Origin: Roseicyclus amphidinii
GTDB taxonomy: Bacteria; Pseudomonadota; Alphaproteobacteria; Rhodobacterales; Rhodobacteraceae
Direction: 5' to 3'
NCBI RefSeq assembly: GCF_030163755.1
Contig: NZ_JASJOE010000027.1
Span: 1-46,212, forward strand
DNA length: 46,212 bases
Positions 38,468 to 45,745 of the stretch are shown one piece after another (within the stretch, counting starts at the first letter, position 1; each line of letters starts with the position of its first letter). Below the pieces are notes generated by a model that worked only from the letters and a program-made list of their open reading frames with translations, ran no database searches and had not been told where the DNA came from. The translations under genes and the position numbers were made by a program.

Positions 38468-40279
38468 ATGTGCGGGATCGTCGGAATTCTGGGCAGTCAC
38501 GAGGTCGCCCCCCTCATCCTCGAGGCGCTGAAGCGGCTGGAATACCGCGGCTACGACAGCGCGGGCATCGCCACGCTGCAGGATGGCCAGCTCGACCGCC
38601 GCCGCGCGGTGGGCAAGCTCTACAACCTGTCCGACCGGCTGGTCCACGAGCCGCTGGCAGGCAAGGCCGGCATCGGTCACACCCGCTGGGCCACCCATGG
38701 CGGCCCGTCCGAGGCCAACGCCCACCCCCATCGCGCGGGCCGGGTCGCGGTGGTGCATAACGGCATCATCGAGAATTACCGCGAGCTGCGCGCCGAACTG
38801 TCCGACAAGCCCTTCGAGAGCGAGACGGATACCGAGACCGTGGCGAAGCTCTGCGAGCGGTTCCTGGACGAGGGGCTGACGCCGCAAGGGGCCGCGGCCG
38901 AAACGGTGAAACGGCTGGAGGGGGCCTTTGCGCTGGCCTTCCTCTTCGACGGCGAGGACGACCTGATCGTCGCCGCCCGCCGCGGCTCGCCCTTGGCCAT
39001 CGGGCATGGCGAGGGCGAGATGTTCGTGGGCTCCGACGCCATCGCGCTGGCGCCGCTGACGCAACGGATCACCTATCTCGACGAGGGCGACATCGCCTTC
39101 GTCACCCGCGCGGGCGTCGAGATCCGCGACGCGGCAGGCCAGCTTGCCAACCGCGAGCTGCGCGTCATCAGCGCCGAGGCCGCCGCCGTGGACAAGGCCG
39201 GGCACCGGCATTTCATGGCCAAGGAGATTTTCGAGCAGCCCACCGCGCTGGCCGATTGCCTGCGGCATTACTCGGACGGCAAACAGGTCTCGATCCGCGA
39301 GGGCGACCTCGATTTCGCCGCGACCGACCGGCTGATCCTCGTGGCCTGCGGAACGGCGCATTACGCCTGCCACGTGGCGAAATACTGGTTCGAGCAACTC
39401 GCGGGCCTGCCCTGCGACGTCGATATCGCCTCCGAGTTCCGCTACCGCGAACCGCCCGTCTCGAACCGCTCCACCGCCCTTTTCGTCAGCCAGTCGGGCG
39501 AGACCGCCGACACGCTCGCCGCGCTGCGCTACGCCCGCGACAAAGCCGAGCGGATCGTCTCGGTCGTGAATGTCGCCGAAAGCTCCATCGCGCGGGAAAG
39601 CGACCTCGCCCTTCCGATCCTCGCCGGTGTCGAGGTCGGCGTGGCCTCGACCAAGGCCTTCATGAACCAGCTGGGCGTTCTGGCCCATCTCGCCATCATG
39701 GCCGCCCGCCAGCGCGGGCGCATCGACGCCCCGCGCGAGGCCGAGCTGCTGGCGGGCTTCGCCGCGCTTCCGGGGCTGATCAACCAGGCGCTCGCGCTGG
39801 AGCCGAAGATCGAGAAACGCACCCGGCGGTTGGCCGAGGCGCGCTCGGTCCTGTTCCTCGGGCGCGGCGCGATGTTCCCGATGGCGCTGGAGGGCGCGCT
39901 GAAGCTCAAGGAAATCAGCTATATCCACGCCGAGGGCTATGCCTCGGGCGAGTTGAAGCACGGCCCCATCGCGCTGGTGGACAAGACCGTGCCGGTGGTC
40001 GTCCTTGCCCCGCGCGATGCGCTTTTCGACAAGACCGTCTCGAACATGCAGGAGGTCATGGCCCGCGAGGGCCGGGTCTGGCTGGTCACCGACGCCGAGG
40101 GGGCCGAGGCCGCGGGCGATGGCGTCTGGCAGACGCTGGTGATGCCGACCGTCGACCCGGTCTTCGCGCCGCTGCTCTACGCGGTGCCCGCGCAGCTGAT
40201 TGCCTACCACACGGCGCTGCATAAGGGCACCGACGTGGACCAGCCCCGCAACCTGGCGAAGTCGGTGACCGTGGAATGA
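38468..40279 (+). CDS. glmS: glutamine-fructose-6-phosphate aminotransferase (isomerising)
   Basis: 603 aa. Cys2 (MCGIVGILG) is the glutaminase nucleophile after Met removal; the class II amidotransferase domain is followed by two SIS domains (SQSGETADTLAALRYA and GRGAMFPMALEGALKLKEIS) and the conserved tail NLAKSVTVE. Makes glucosamine-6-phosphate, the first committed step of UDP-GlcNAc synthesis, matching its glmU neighbour. Four-base gap after glmU; its stop overlaps the next ATG (ATGA). Confidence 0.99.
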   Translation: MCGIVGILGSHEVAPLILEALKRLEYRGYDSAGIATLQDGQLDRRRAVGKLYNLSDRLVHEPLAGKAGIGHTRWATHGGPSEANAHPHRAGRVAVVHNGIIENYRELRAELSDKPFESETDTETVAKLCERFLDEGLTPQGAAAETVKRLEGAFALAFLFDGEDDLIVAARRGSPLAIGHGEGEMFVGSDAIALAPLTQRITYLDEGDIAFVTRAGVEIRDAAGQLANRELRVISAEAAAVDKAGHRHFMAKEIFEQPTALADCLRHYSDGKQVSIREGDLDFAATDRLILVACGTAHYACHVAKYWFEQLAGLPCDVDIASEFRYREPPVSNRSTALFVSQSGETADTLAALRYARDKAERIVSVVNVAESSIARESDLALPILAGVEVGVASTKAFMNQLGVLAHLAIMAARQRGRIDAPREAELLAGFAALPGLINQALALEPKIEKRTRRLAEARSVLFLGRGAMFPMALEGALKLKEISYIHAEGYASGELKHGPIALVDKTVPVVVLAPRDALFDKTVSNMQEVMAREGRVWLVTDAEGAEAAGDGVWQTLVMPTVDPVFAPLLYAVPAQLIAYHTALHKGTDVDQPRNLAKSVTVE

Positions 40280-40872
40280 GCCGCCTCGGCCCGGCTGACC
40301 TGACGCTGAAGGGCCGCCACGTCAGCCTTGTGCCGCTGTCGCCCGACCACGCCGCGCCCCTGTCCGAGGCCAGCGCCGAGGGCGATCTGCACCGGCTGTG
40401 GTACACCACCGTGCCCGCCCCCAAGGGCATGGCTGCGGAGATCGACCGCCGCCTGCGCCTGCGCGAGATCGGCGCCATGATCCCCTTTGCGACGCTCGAC
40501 GCCACCGGCCGCCCGGTCGGGATGACGACCTACATGAACATCGACCATGCCACGCCTCGGGTCGAGATCGGCTCGACCTGGATCGCCCCCTCGGCGCAGC
40601 GCGGGCCGGTGAACACCGAGGCCAAGCGCCTGATGCTGGGCCAGGCCTTCGACACCTGGGGCTGCCTTGCCGTGGAATTCCGCACCCATCGCCTGAACCA
40701 CCAGTCCCGCCGTGCCATCGAACGGCTGGGCGCACAGCTCGACGGCATCCTGCGCGCGCATATGCGCCAGCCCAACGGCACGATCCGCGACACGGCGGTC
40801 TATTCGGTGACGGCGGCGGACTGGCCGACGGTGAAAGCGCATCTCGACTGGCAGATCGCGCAGCCGCGATGA
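40276..40872 (+). CDS. GNAT family N-acetyltransferase (RimJ/RimL-like)
   Basis: 198 aa. The core ATLDATGRPVGMTTYMNIDH region and the VEIGSTWIAPSAQRGPVNTEAK segment match the Acetyltransf_3 family, in which acetyl-CoA binds near the Arg/Gly-rich turn. The acceptor, a protein N-terminus or a small amine, is unknown. ATGA overlap with glmS and with the next gene, so translational coupling in a four-gene unit. Confidence 0.85.
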   Translation: MSRLGPADLTLKGRHVSLVPLSPDHAAPLSEASAEGDLHRLWYTTVPAPKGMAAEIDRRLRLREIGAMIPFATLDATGRPVGMTTYMNIDHATPRVEIGSTWIAPSAQRGPVNTEAKRLMLGQAFDTWGCLAVEFRTHRLNHQSRRAIERLGAQLDGILRAHMRQPNGTIRDTAVYSVTAADWPTVKAHLDWQIAQPR

Positions 40873-41552
40873 AGGCGGAGGACGCCATCGCCGCGCTGCG
40901 CGCCCATGCAAACCCCGTCAGGGCCGACGAGATGCGCGCCTATCACAAGCAGACGCGGGAGGTTCTGGGCCTGTCGAACGCGGTCACGGGCGAGCTTGCC
41001 GCGGAGTGGCGGAGCGCCCTCGATCTGCCTCAGCTCGTGGCGCTTGCGCAGGGTCTCTGGGAGAGCGACATATTCGAGGCGCGGCTGGCGGCGGGAAAGC
41101 TGTTCCTGCAAGCCCGGATGCGCCCGGACGACACGGCCGCATGGGACTGCATCGCGGGCTTCGTGCCCGGATTCGACAGCTGGGCCATCGCCGATGCCGT
41201 GGCGCAGGGCGGCGCGAAGCGCCTGCTTCAGAACCCCGCGCGCCTCGACCAGGTCGAGGGCTGGATCGCCTCGGAACACATGTGGACCCGCCGCGCGGCG
41301 CTGGTCTTCACCCTGCCCTTCACCAAGTCGCGCCATCCCGCGCCGACCGAGGCGGCAGCCCGCGCCCGCATCCTCGGTTGGTGCGAAACCCTCGCCCCGG
41401 AGCGTGACTGGTTCATCCAGAAGGCCGTGGCCTGGTGGCTGCGCGAGCTGTCGAAACGCGAGCCCGACAGGGTCCGGGGCTGGCTCGCCGAGCACGGCCC
41501 GGACCTGAAGCCCTTCGCCGCGAAAGAGGCGGCGCGCCACCTGCCCGGCTGA
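40869..41552 (+). CDS. DNA alkylation repair protein (AlkD-like, HEAT-repeat)
   Basis: 227 aa, all-helical. HEAT-like repeats with the DSWAIADAVA segment and the helix IQKAVAWWLRELSKREPDRV, typical of the DNA_alkylation (AlkD) family, which excises N3- and N7-alkylpurines. Starts with ATGA overlapping the GNAT stop. Whether it is a true glycosylase needs the catalytic Asp/Trp set to be checked by alignment. Last gene of the glmU unit, followed by a convergent palindrome cluster. Confidence 0.85.
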   Translation: MKAEDAIAALRAHANPVRADEMRAYHKQTREVLGLSNAVTGELAAEWRSALDLPQLVALAQGLWESDIFEARLAAGKLFLQARMRPDDTAAWDCIAGFVPGFDSWAIADAVAQGGAKRLLQNPARLDQVEGWIASEHMWTRRAALVFTLPFTKSRHPAPTEAAARARILGWCETLAPERDWFIQKAVAWWLRELSKREPDRVRGWLAEHGPDLKPFAAKEAARHLPG

Positions 41553-41612
41553 TCCGCCATCCGGACCGATACCCCCGAGGGGGCACGGACCGCGACCAGC
41601 GGCCAGCCACGC

Positions 41613-41691
41613 GAATTTTCGTACGAAAATTCACGGATCGCCATGCGAATTTTCGTACGAAAATTCGCAACCGCGCCGCGCACGCGGCGCG
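41613..41691. terminator. tandem perfect palindromes and a GC hairpin between convergent genes
   Basis: Two perfect palindromes with an identical AATTTTCGTACGAAAATT core: 41613-41632 (20 bp) and 41644-41669 (26 bp). A third hairpin follows at 41672-41691 (CGCGCCGCG / CGCGGCGCG around CA). They lie between the AlkD-like gene and the convergent threonine dehydratase and end five bases before its stop. Bidirectional termination is the simplest function; the arrangement mirrors the cluster at 34978-35042. Confidence 0.75.
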
Positions 41692-41695
41692 CGCC

Positions 41696-42667
41696 TCAGA
41701 CCTCGGGCACGCCGCCGGACATCACCGTCAGGAACCAATCGGTGTCGATGTTGCCTCCGCACAGGATCACGCCGACCTTCCTGCCCGCCATCCGGTCGCG
41801 CTCCTGCATCAGCGCCGCCAGCGGCGCGGCCCCCGCCCCCTCGGCGAGATTGTGAATGTCGCGGTAATAGATGCGGATCGCCTCGGCGATCTCCGCGTCC
41901 GACACGGTGACGATCCGCTCCGCCCCCGGCCCGTAGATCGCCAGCGCCTCGGCCACCGGCACCCGCACGGCCATACCGTCGGCGAAGGTGCGCGCGCTCT
42001 CGGTCTCGATCAACTGCCCGGCCTCGGCCGAGAGCTTCGCGGTCTGGGCCTTCTCGCTGACGACGCCCACGATCTTCGTCTGCAGCCCCAGCGCGTCGCG
42101 TGCGAGGAGCGTGCCGCAGATGCCCGAACCGCAGCCGATCGGGACATAGACCGTGTCGAGATCGGGCACGGCACTCAGCAATTCCAGCCCGTAGGTCGCC
42201 ACGCCGCGCACAAGCTCGGGGTGGAAGGGCGGCACGATCACCAGACCCTCTGCCTCGGCCACGCGATAAGCCTCCTGCCGGGCGGTGTCGAAATCCTCGC
42301 CGAACTCGATGACCTCCGCGCCGAAGGCGCGCATCGCGGCGTTTTTCTCGACCGAGTTGCCGTGGGGGACATAGACCTTGGCGGTCAGCCCCGCCGCCAC
42401 CGCCTGCCGCGCCTGCCCCTGCCCGTGGTTGCCCCGCGTCGCGGTGCAGATGCCGCGCGCCTGCGGGTGGGCGCGCGTCACCCAGTCGATGAAGGTGATC
42501 GCGCCGCGCAGCTTGAAGGCGCCCGTGGCGGTGTGGTTCTCGTGCTTGACCCAGACCTCGGCCCCCGTGCGCGCGGCCAGCTGCGGCCAGGCATATTGCG
42601 GGGTCGGGGCCATGTGCCGGGTGACCAGCGCATGAGCGGCGTGCAGCTCGTCGAGGGTGAAACGCAT
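41696..42667 (-). CDS. threonine dehydratase-like PLP enzyme (serine/threonine ammonia-lyase)
   Basis: 323 aa, fold type II PLP enzyme. Schiff-base lysine K52 in TATGAFKLRGA; phosphate-binding GCGSGICGTLL-type glycine loop in the middle; C-terminal CGGNIDTDWF. No ACT regulatory domain, so it resembles the catabolic (tdcB-like) or serine racemase group rather than the biosynthetic ilvA form. Exact substrate uncertain. AAGGAG precedes ATG 42667. Divergent from the SDR gene; its end meets the palindrome cluster. Confidence 0.88.
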   Translation of the reverse strand: MRFTLDELHAAHALVTRHMAPTPQYAWPQLAARTGAEVWVKHENHTATGAFKLRGAITFIDWVTRAHPQARGICTATRGNHGQGQARQAVAAGLTAKVYVPHGNSVEKNAAMRAFGAEVIEFGEDFDTARQEAYRVAEAEGLVIVPPFHPELVRGVATYGLELLSAVPDLDTVYVPIGCGSGICGTLLARDALGLQTKIVGVVSEKAQTAKLSAEAGQLIETESARTFADGMAVRVPVAEALAIYGPGAERIVTVSDAEIAEAIRIYYRDIHNLAEGAGAAPLAALMQERDRMAGRKVGVILCGGNIDTDWFLTVMSGGVPEV

Positions 42668-42770
42668 GATGGGTCTCCTTCCGGGCGTGCAGCGTGGCGC
42701 GGCGGGCGCGCGCTTGCAATCCCTGCCGGGGCGGCTACCCCTCGGGGAACGCAAGACAGGGGAAACGACC

Positions 42771-43415
42771 ATGCATGTTCTGATCACGGGCGCGAACCGC
42801 GGCATCGGCGCGGGGCTGGCGGCGGCCTACATGGCGCAGGGTGCGGAGGTGACCGCGACCGCGCGGGACGGGGTCGGCACGGCGCGGCTCGACGTGACAG
42901 ACCCGATGTCGGTCCGGGTGCTGGCCGACAAGATGGGGGACCGGGCGGTCGACCTGCTGATCTGCAACGCGGGTGTCTATCTCGACAGGGGGGAGAGCCT
43001 CGAGGACGGCTACGCGCCCGAGCTCTGGGCGCGGAGTTTTGCGGTCAATGTCACCGGCGTCTTCCTGGCGGTGCAGGCGCTCTTGCCGAACCTCGGGCGC
43101 AGTTCGGCTCCGAAGATCGCCATCGTGGCGAGCCAGATGGGGTCGACCACCCGCGCACCGGGCGGCAGCTACATCTACCGCGCCTCGAAGGCGGCGGCCA
43201 TCAACCTCGGGCGCAACCTTGCGACCGATCTTGCGCCGCGGGGGATCGCGGTGGGGATCTATCACCCCGGCTGGGTCAGGACCGACATGGGCGGAGCGGA
43301 GGCCGAGATCGGAACGGACGAGGCCGTCGCGGGGCTGGTCGCGCGCTTCGAGGCGCTCGACCTGCCGCGCACGGGATGTTTCGAGACCTGGGATGGCCGG
43401 CCGCACGCCATCTGA
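42771..43415 (+). CDS. short-chain dehydrogenase/reductase
   Basis: 214 aa. NAD(P)-binding TGANRGIG (6-13), NAG (66-68), and catalytic S121, Y136 and K140 (YRASK). Small classical SDR with a short C-terminus; substrate unknown. CAGGGGAAA precedes ATG 42771. An in-frame earlier ATG at 42657 is unlikely because it overlaps the divergent dehydratase. Confidence 0.92.
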   Translation: MHVLITGANRGIGAGLAAAYMAQGAEVTATARDGVGTARLDVTDPMSVRVLADKMGDRAVDLLICNAGVYLDRGESLEDGYAPELWARSFAVNVTGVFLAVQALLPNLGRSSAPKIAIVASQMGSTTRAPGGSYIYRASKAAAINLGRNLATDLAPRGIAVGIYHPGWVRTDMGGAEAEIGTDEAVAGLVARFEALDLPRTGCFETWDGRPHAI

Positions 43416-43450
43416 GCGGGTTTCGCCGCGCCTTCGGCGCACCGACCCGG

Positions 43451-43470
43451 CGGCGGGCGCACGCCCGCCG
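43451..43470 (+). terminator. GC hairpin after the SDR gene
   Basis: CGGCGGGCG / CGCCCGCCG with a CA loop, 35 bp after the SDR stop. Very stable stem but no T-tract. Confidence 0.45.
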
Positions 43471-43533
43471 GGGGACAAGTGGCGAGGGCTGTGCCCCTTG
43501 CGCACCTGGGGCATGTGGCAGGCCGGTCGCCTC

Positions 43534-43556
43534 CGTATTTGGGGGAAGATGAAGGC
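43534..43556. repeat. dispersed intergenic element, copy 2
   Basis: A 23-bp sequence beginning CGTATTTGGGGGAAGATG, between the SDR gene and lysC. Matches the copy at 8030-8052 at 21 of 23 positions, so this is a dispersed family rather than chance. Confidence 0.75.
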
Positions 43557-43644
43557 CTCGGGAACAGCACCCCGCGGCAACCGGCCCCTTGCGGGTCGCC
43601 CCCTGCCGCCGTAAGAGGCGCGGCGACTGGCAGGGGGACGCACC

Positions 43645-44883
43645 ATGCCCATTCTGGTGATGAAATTCGGCGGCACCTCGGTCGCCACGCTCGACCGCAT
43701 CCGGCGCGCCGCCAAGCGCGTGGGCCGCGAGGTCGCCAACGGCTATGACGTGATCGTCATCGTCTCGGCCATGGCGGGCGAGACCAACAAGCTGGTGGGC
43801 TTCGTCGAGGAGACCTCGCCGCTTTACGATGCCCGCGAATATGACGCCGTCGTCAGCGCGGGCGAGAACGTGACCGCGGGGCTGATGGCGCTGACGCTGC
43901 AGGAAATGGACGTGCCCGCGCGCAGCTGGCAGGGCTGGCAGGTGCCGCTCAAGACGACCTCGGCCCATGCCGCGGCCCGGATCGAGGAGATCCCGCCCGC
44001 CAACATCCTGAAGAAATTCGGCGAGGGCATGAAGGTCGCCGTCGTGGCGGGCTTCCAGGGGATCAGCCCCGAGGGCCGGATCACCACGCTGGGGCGCGGC
44101 GGCTCGGACACCACCGCGGTGGCCTTTGCCGCGGCCTTCGAGGCGGAACGGTGCGACATCTACACCGACGTGGACGGGGTCTATACCACCGACCCGCGGA
44201 TCACGTCCAAGGCGCGCAAGCTCGACCGGATCGCCTTCGAGGAGATGCTGGAGCTGGCCTCGCTCGGGGCCAAGGTGCTGCAGACCCGCTCGGTCGAGCT
44301 GGCGATGCGCTACAACGTGAAGCTGCGGGTGCTGTCGAGCTTCGAGGAAATGTCGGATGACGCAGGCACGCTGGTCTGTGCCGAGGAGGATATCGTGGAA
44401 AGCAACGTGGTGGCCGGTGTGGCCTTCTCCCGCGACGAAGCCAAGATGACCCTGCAGGGCATCGAGGACCGGCCCGGCATCGCCGCGGCGATCTTCGGGC
44501 CGCTGGCCGAGGCGGGCGTCAACGTCGACATGATCGTGCAGAACATCTCGGATGGCGGCACGACCGACATGACCTTCTCCTGCCCGGTGAACGAGGTGAA
44601 GCGCGCCGAGAAGGCGATGGCGGATGCCAAGGAGGCGGGGCTGATCGATTTCGCCGGCCTGGTGGCCGATACCGATGTCTGCAAGGTCTCGATCGTCGGT
44701 ATCGGGATGCGCAGCCACGCGGGCGTGGCGGCCAAGATGTTCCAGACGCTGCGCGACGAGGGCATCAACATCAAGGTCATCACCACGTCCGAGATCAAGG
44801 TCTCGGTGCTGGTCGACCGGAAATACCTCGAACTGGCGGTGCAGGCGCTGCACGACGCCTTCGGCCTCGACAAGGCCGCCTGA
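43645..44883 (+). CDS. lysC: aspartate kinase
   Basis: 412 aa. Phosphorylates aspartate, the first step to lysine, threonine, methionine and diaminopimelate. N-terminal KFGGTSV, the kinase core through GGSDTTAVAFAAAF and DVDGVYTTDPR, then two ACT domains (about 265-410; SIVGIGMRSHAGVAAKMFQ) for feedback control. Monofunctional length. CAGGGGGA precedes ATG 43645. Followed by a strong hairpin. Confidence 0.98.
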   Translation: MPILVMKFGGTSVATLDRIRRAAKRVGREVANGYDVIVIVSAMAGETNKLVGFVEETSPLYDAREYDAVVSAGENVTAGLMALTLQEMDVPARSWQGWQVPLKTTSAHAAARIEEIPPANILKKFGEGMKVAVVAGFQGISPEGRITTLGRGGSDTTAVAFAAAFEAERCDIYTDVDGVYTTDPRITSKARKLDRIAFEEMLELASLGAKVLQTRSVELAMRYNVKLRVLSSFEEMSDDAGTLVCAEEDIVESNVVAGVAFSRDEAKMTLQGIEDRPGIAAAIFGPLAEAGVNVDMIVQNISDGGTTDMTFSCPVNEVKRAEKAMADAKEAGLIDFAGLVADTDVCKVSIVGIGMRSHAGVAAKMFQTLRDEGINIKVITTSEIKVSVLVDRKYLELAVQALHDAFGLDKAA

Positions 44884-44891
44884 CGCGTCCG

Positions 44892-44920
44892 GCGCTGCGC
44901 GCAATATATGCGTGCAGCGC
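44892..44920 (+). terminator. hairpin terminator of lysC
   Basis: GCGCTGC (44892-44898) pairs with GCAGCGC (44914-44920) and the stem continues inward (one G-U pair, then CGCA/TGCG), giving about 12 bp around an AT loop, nine bases after the lysC stop. No T-tract. Confidence 0.6.
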
Positions 44921-44921
44921 A

Positions 44922-44938
44922 ATGCTGCATTGCAGCAT
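44922..44938. promoter_or_regulatory. PhaR-type operator (CTGC-N3-GCAG dyad) upstream of the DUF1127 gene
   Basis: ATGCTGC-ATT-GCAGCAT is a perfect 7-bp dyad whose core CTGC-N3-GCAG (44925-44935) equals the TGC-rich site reported for PhaR, the polyhydroxyalkanoate-responsive repressor of Paracoccus and Rhodobacter. It lies about 76 bp upstream of ATG 45014 and could also act as a second lysC hairpin. Confidence 0.5.
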
Positions 44939-45013
44939 GACCTCTAACCCGGCGGTGCCGTTGGCCCTATCTTGGCGGTCAACAGGAACACGAGCCGAGA
45001 CAAGAGGTGTCCC

Positions 45014-45241
45014 ATGGCAACCCAGACCCTTCACGCCCCCAGCCGCCCGCTTCGCCTTGCCGCGCCGGTCAAGGGCGTCTTCGCCGCGCTTGCGAGAGCC
45101 TTTGCCGCAAGCTCGGGCGCGCAGGACCGCTATGACCGTGTCCGCCGCCTGCAGGCGCTGAGCGATGCGGAACTGGCCGAGCGCGGGATCGCGCGCGACG
45201 ACATCGTGCGCCACGTCTTCTCGGACATCTTCGCGGTCTGA
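45014..45241 (+). CDS. DUF1127 small protein (YjiS-like)
   Basis: 75 aa. The C-terminal half holds the DUF1127 motif YDRVRRLQALSDAELAERGI followed by RDDIVRHVF, an arginine-rich helix pair that in some alphaproteobacterial small proteins has been tied to RNA binding and stress adaptation. The N-terminus is Ala-rich. AGAGG precedes ATG 45014. Just downstream of a PhaR-like dyad. Cellular role here unknown. Confidence 0.85.
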   Translation: MATQTLHAPSRPLRLAAPVKGVFAALARAFAASSGAQDRYDRVRRLQALSDAELAERGIARDDIVRHVFSDIFAV

Positions 45242-45248
45242 GCGCGCG

Positions 45249-45276
45249 GGCGGGCCTGCATCACGCAAGGCCCGCC
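45249..45276. terminator. hairpin between DUF1127 and DUF1772 genes
   Basis: GGCGGGCCT (45249-45257) pairs with AGGCCCGCC (45268-45276) around a 10-nt loop. It begins eight bases after the DUF1127 stop and overlaps the last codons of the convergent gene. No T-tract. Confidence 0.5.
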
Positions 45277-45731
45277 GCGATGCCCCAGGCCAGCGCGGCC
45301 AGGGCAGAAGCCCCTGTGCGCAGGTGGTTGAGCCGGGTCCAGTCGCGTCGGTAGCCCGGCCAAAAGGCCGCAAGCCCCGGCGCATCCCCGGCCAGCGCCT
45401 CGAGGCGGCGGTTCATCGGAACGTTGCCACGCCCCGTCACGGCCATGACGCCAAGCAGACAGGCAAGTGCGCCGGTCAGGGTCAGGGCCTGCGCCGCCCC
45501 CTGCATCTGCCAGAGCGCCAAACCGCCCAGCGTGAGCGAACCGGGCGCGAAGCCGATCAGAAGCACCATGAAAACCGAGCGGTAGACGGTGCGGTTGAGC
45601 CCGACCATCCCCGCCGCCCCCGCCGTTCCGGGGGCCGCGGCCAGCCCCCGCATGACGAAATCCGAGAAGCCCAGGAAGACGCCCGCGACGAGTGCCATGA
45701 GGATCGCGGAGAAGAGCAGGATCCAGCTCAT
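45261..45731 (-). CDS. DUF1772 (anthrone oxygenase-like) membrane protein
   Basis: 156 aa with four hydrophobic segments (about 2-24, 50-75, 80-100 and 135-155). The short NVPMNRRL motif near residue 105 is the DUF1772 hallmark; some members act as anthrone oxygenases, but the function here is unknown. 14 bp downstream of the NAD(P)-binding gene in the same orientation, so probably one transcript. Confidence 0.8.
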   Translation of the reverse strand: MSWILLFSAILMALVAGVFLGFSDFVMRGLAAAPGTAGAAGMVGLNRTVYRSVFMVLLIGFAPGSLTLGGLALWQMQGAAQALTLTGALACLLGVMAVTGRGNVPMNRRLEALAGDAPGLAAFWPGYRRDWTRLNHLRTGASALAALAWGIAAGLA

Positions 45732-45745
45732 TTCGCCCTCTCCTC

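Noticed and set aside
35047-38469. 1140-residue minus-strand frame spanning the aminotransferase, gph and glmU antisense
   Set aside because: Only the last 402 residues are the real DegT-type protein; the rest reads across gph in another frame and antisense to glmU.
38441-40222. 593-residue frame antisense to glmS
   Set aside because: Shadow frame; His/Gln/Arg-rich with no domain.
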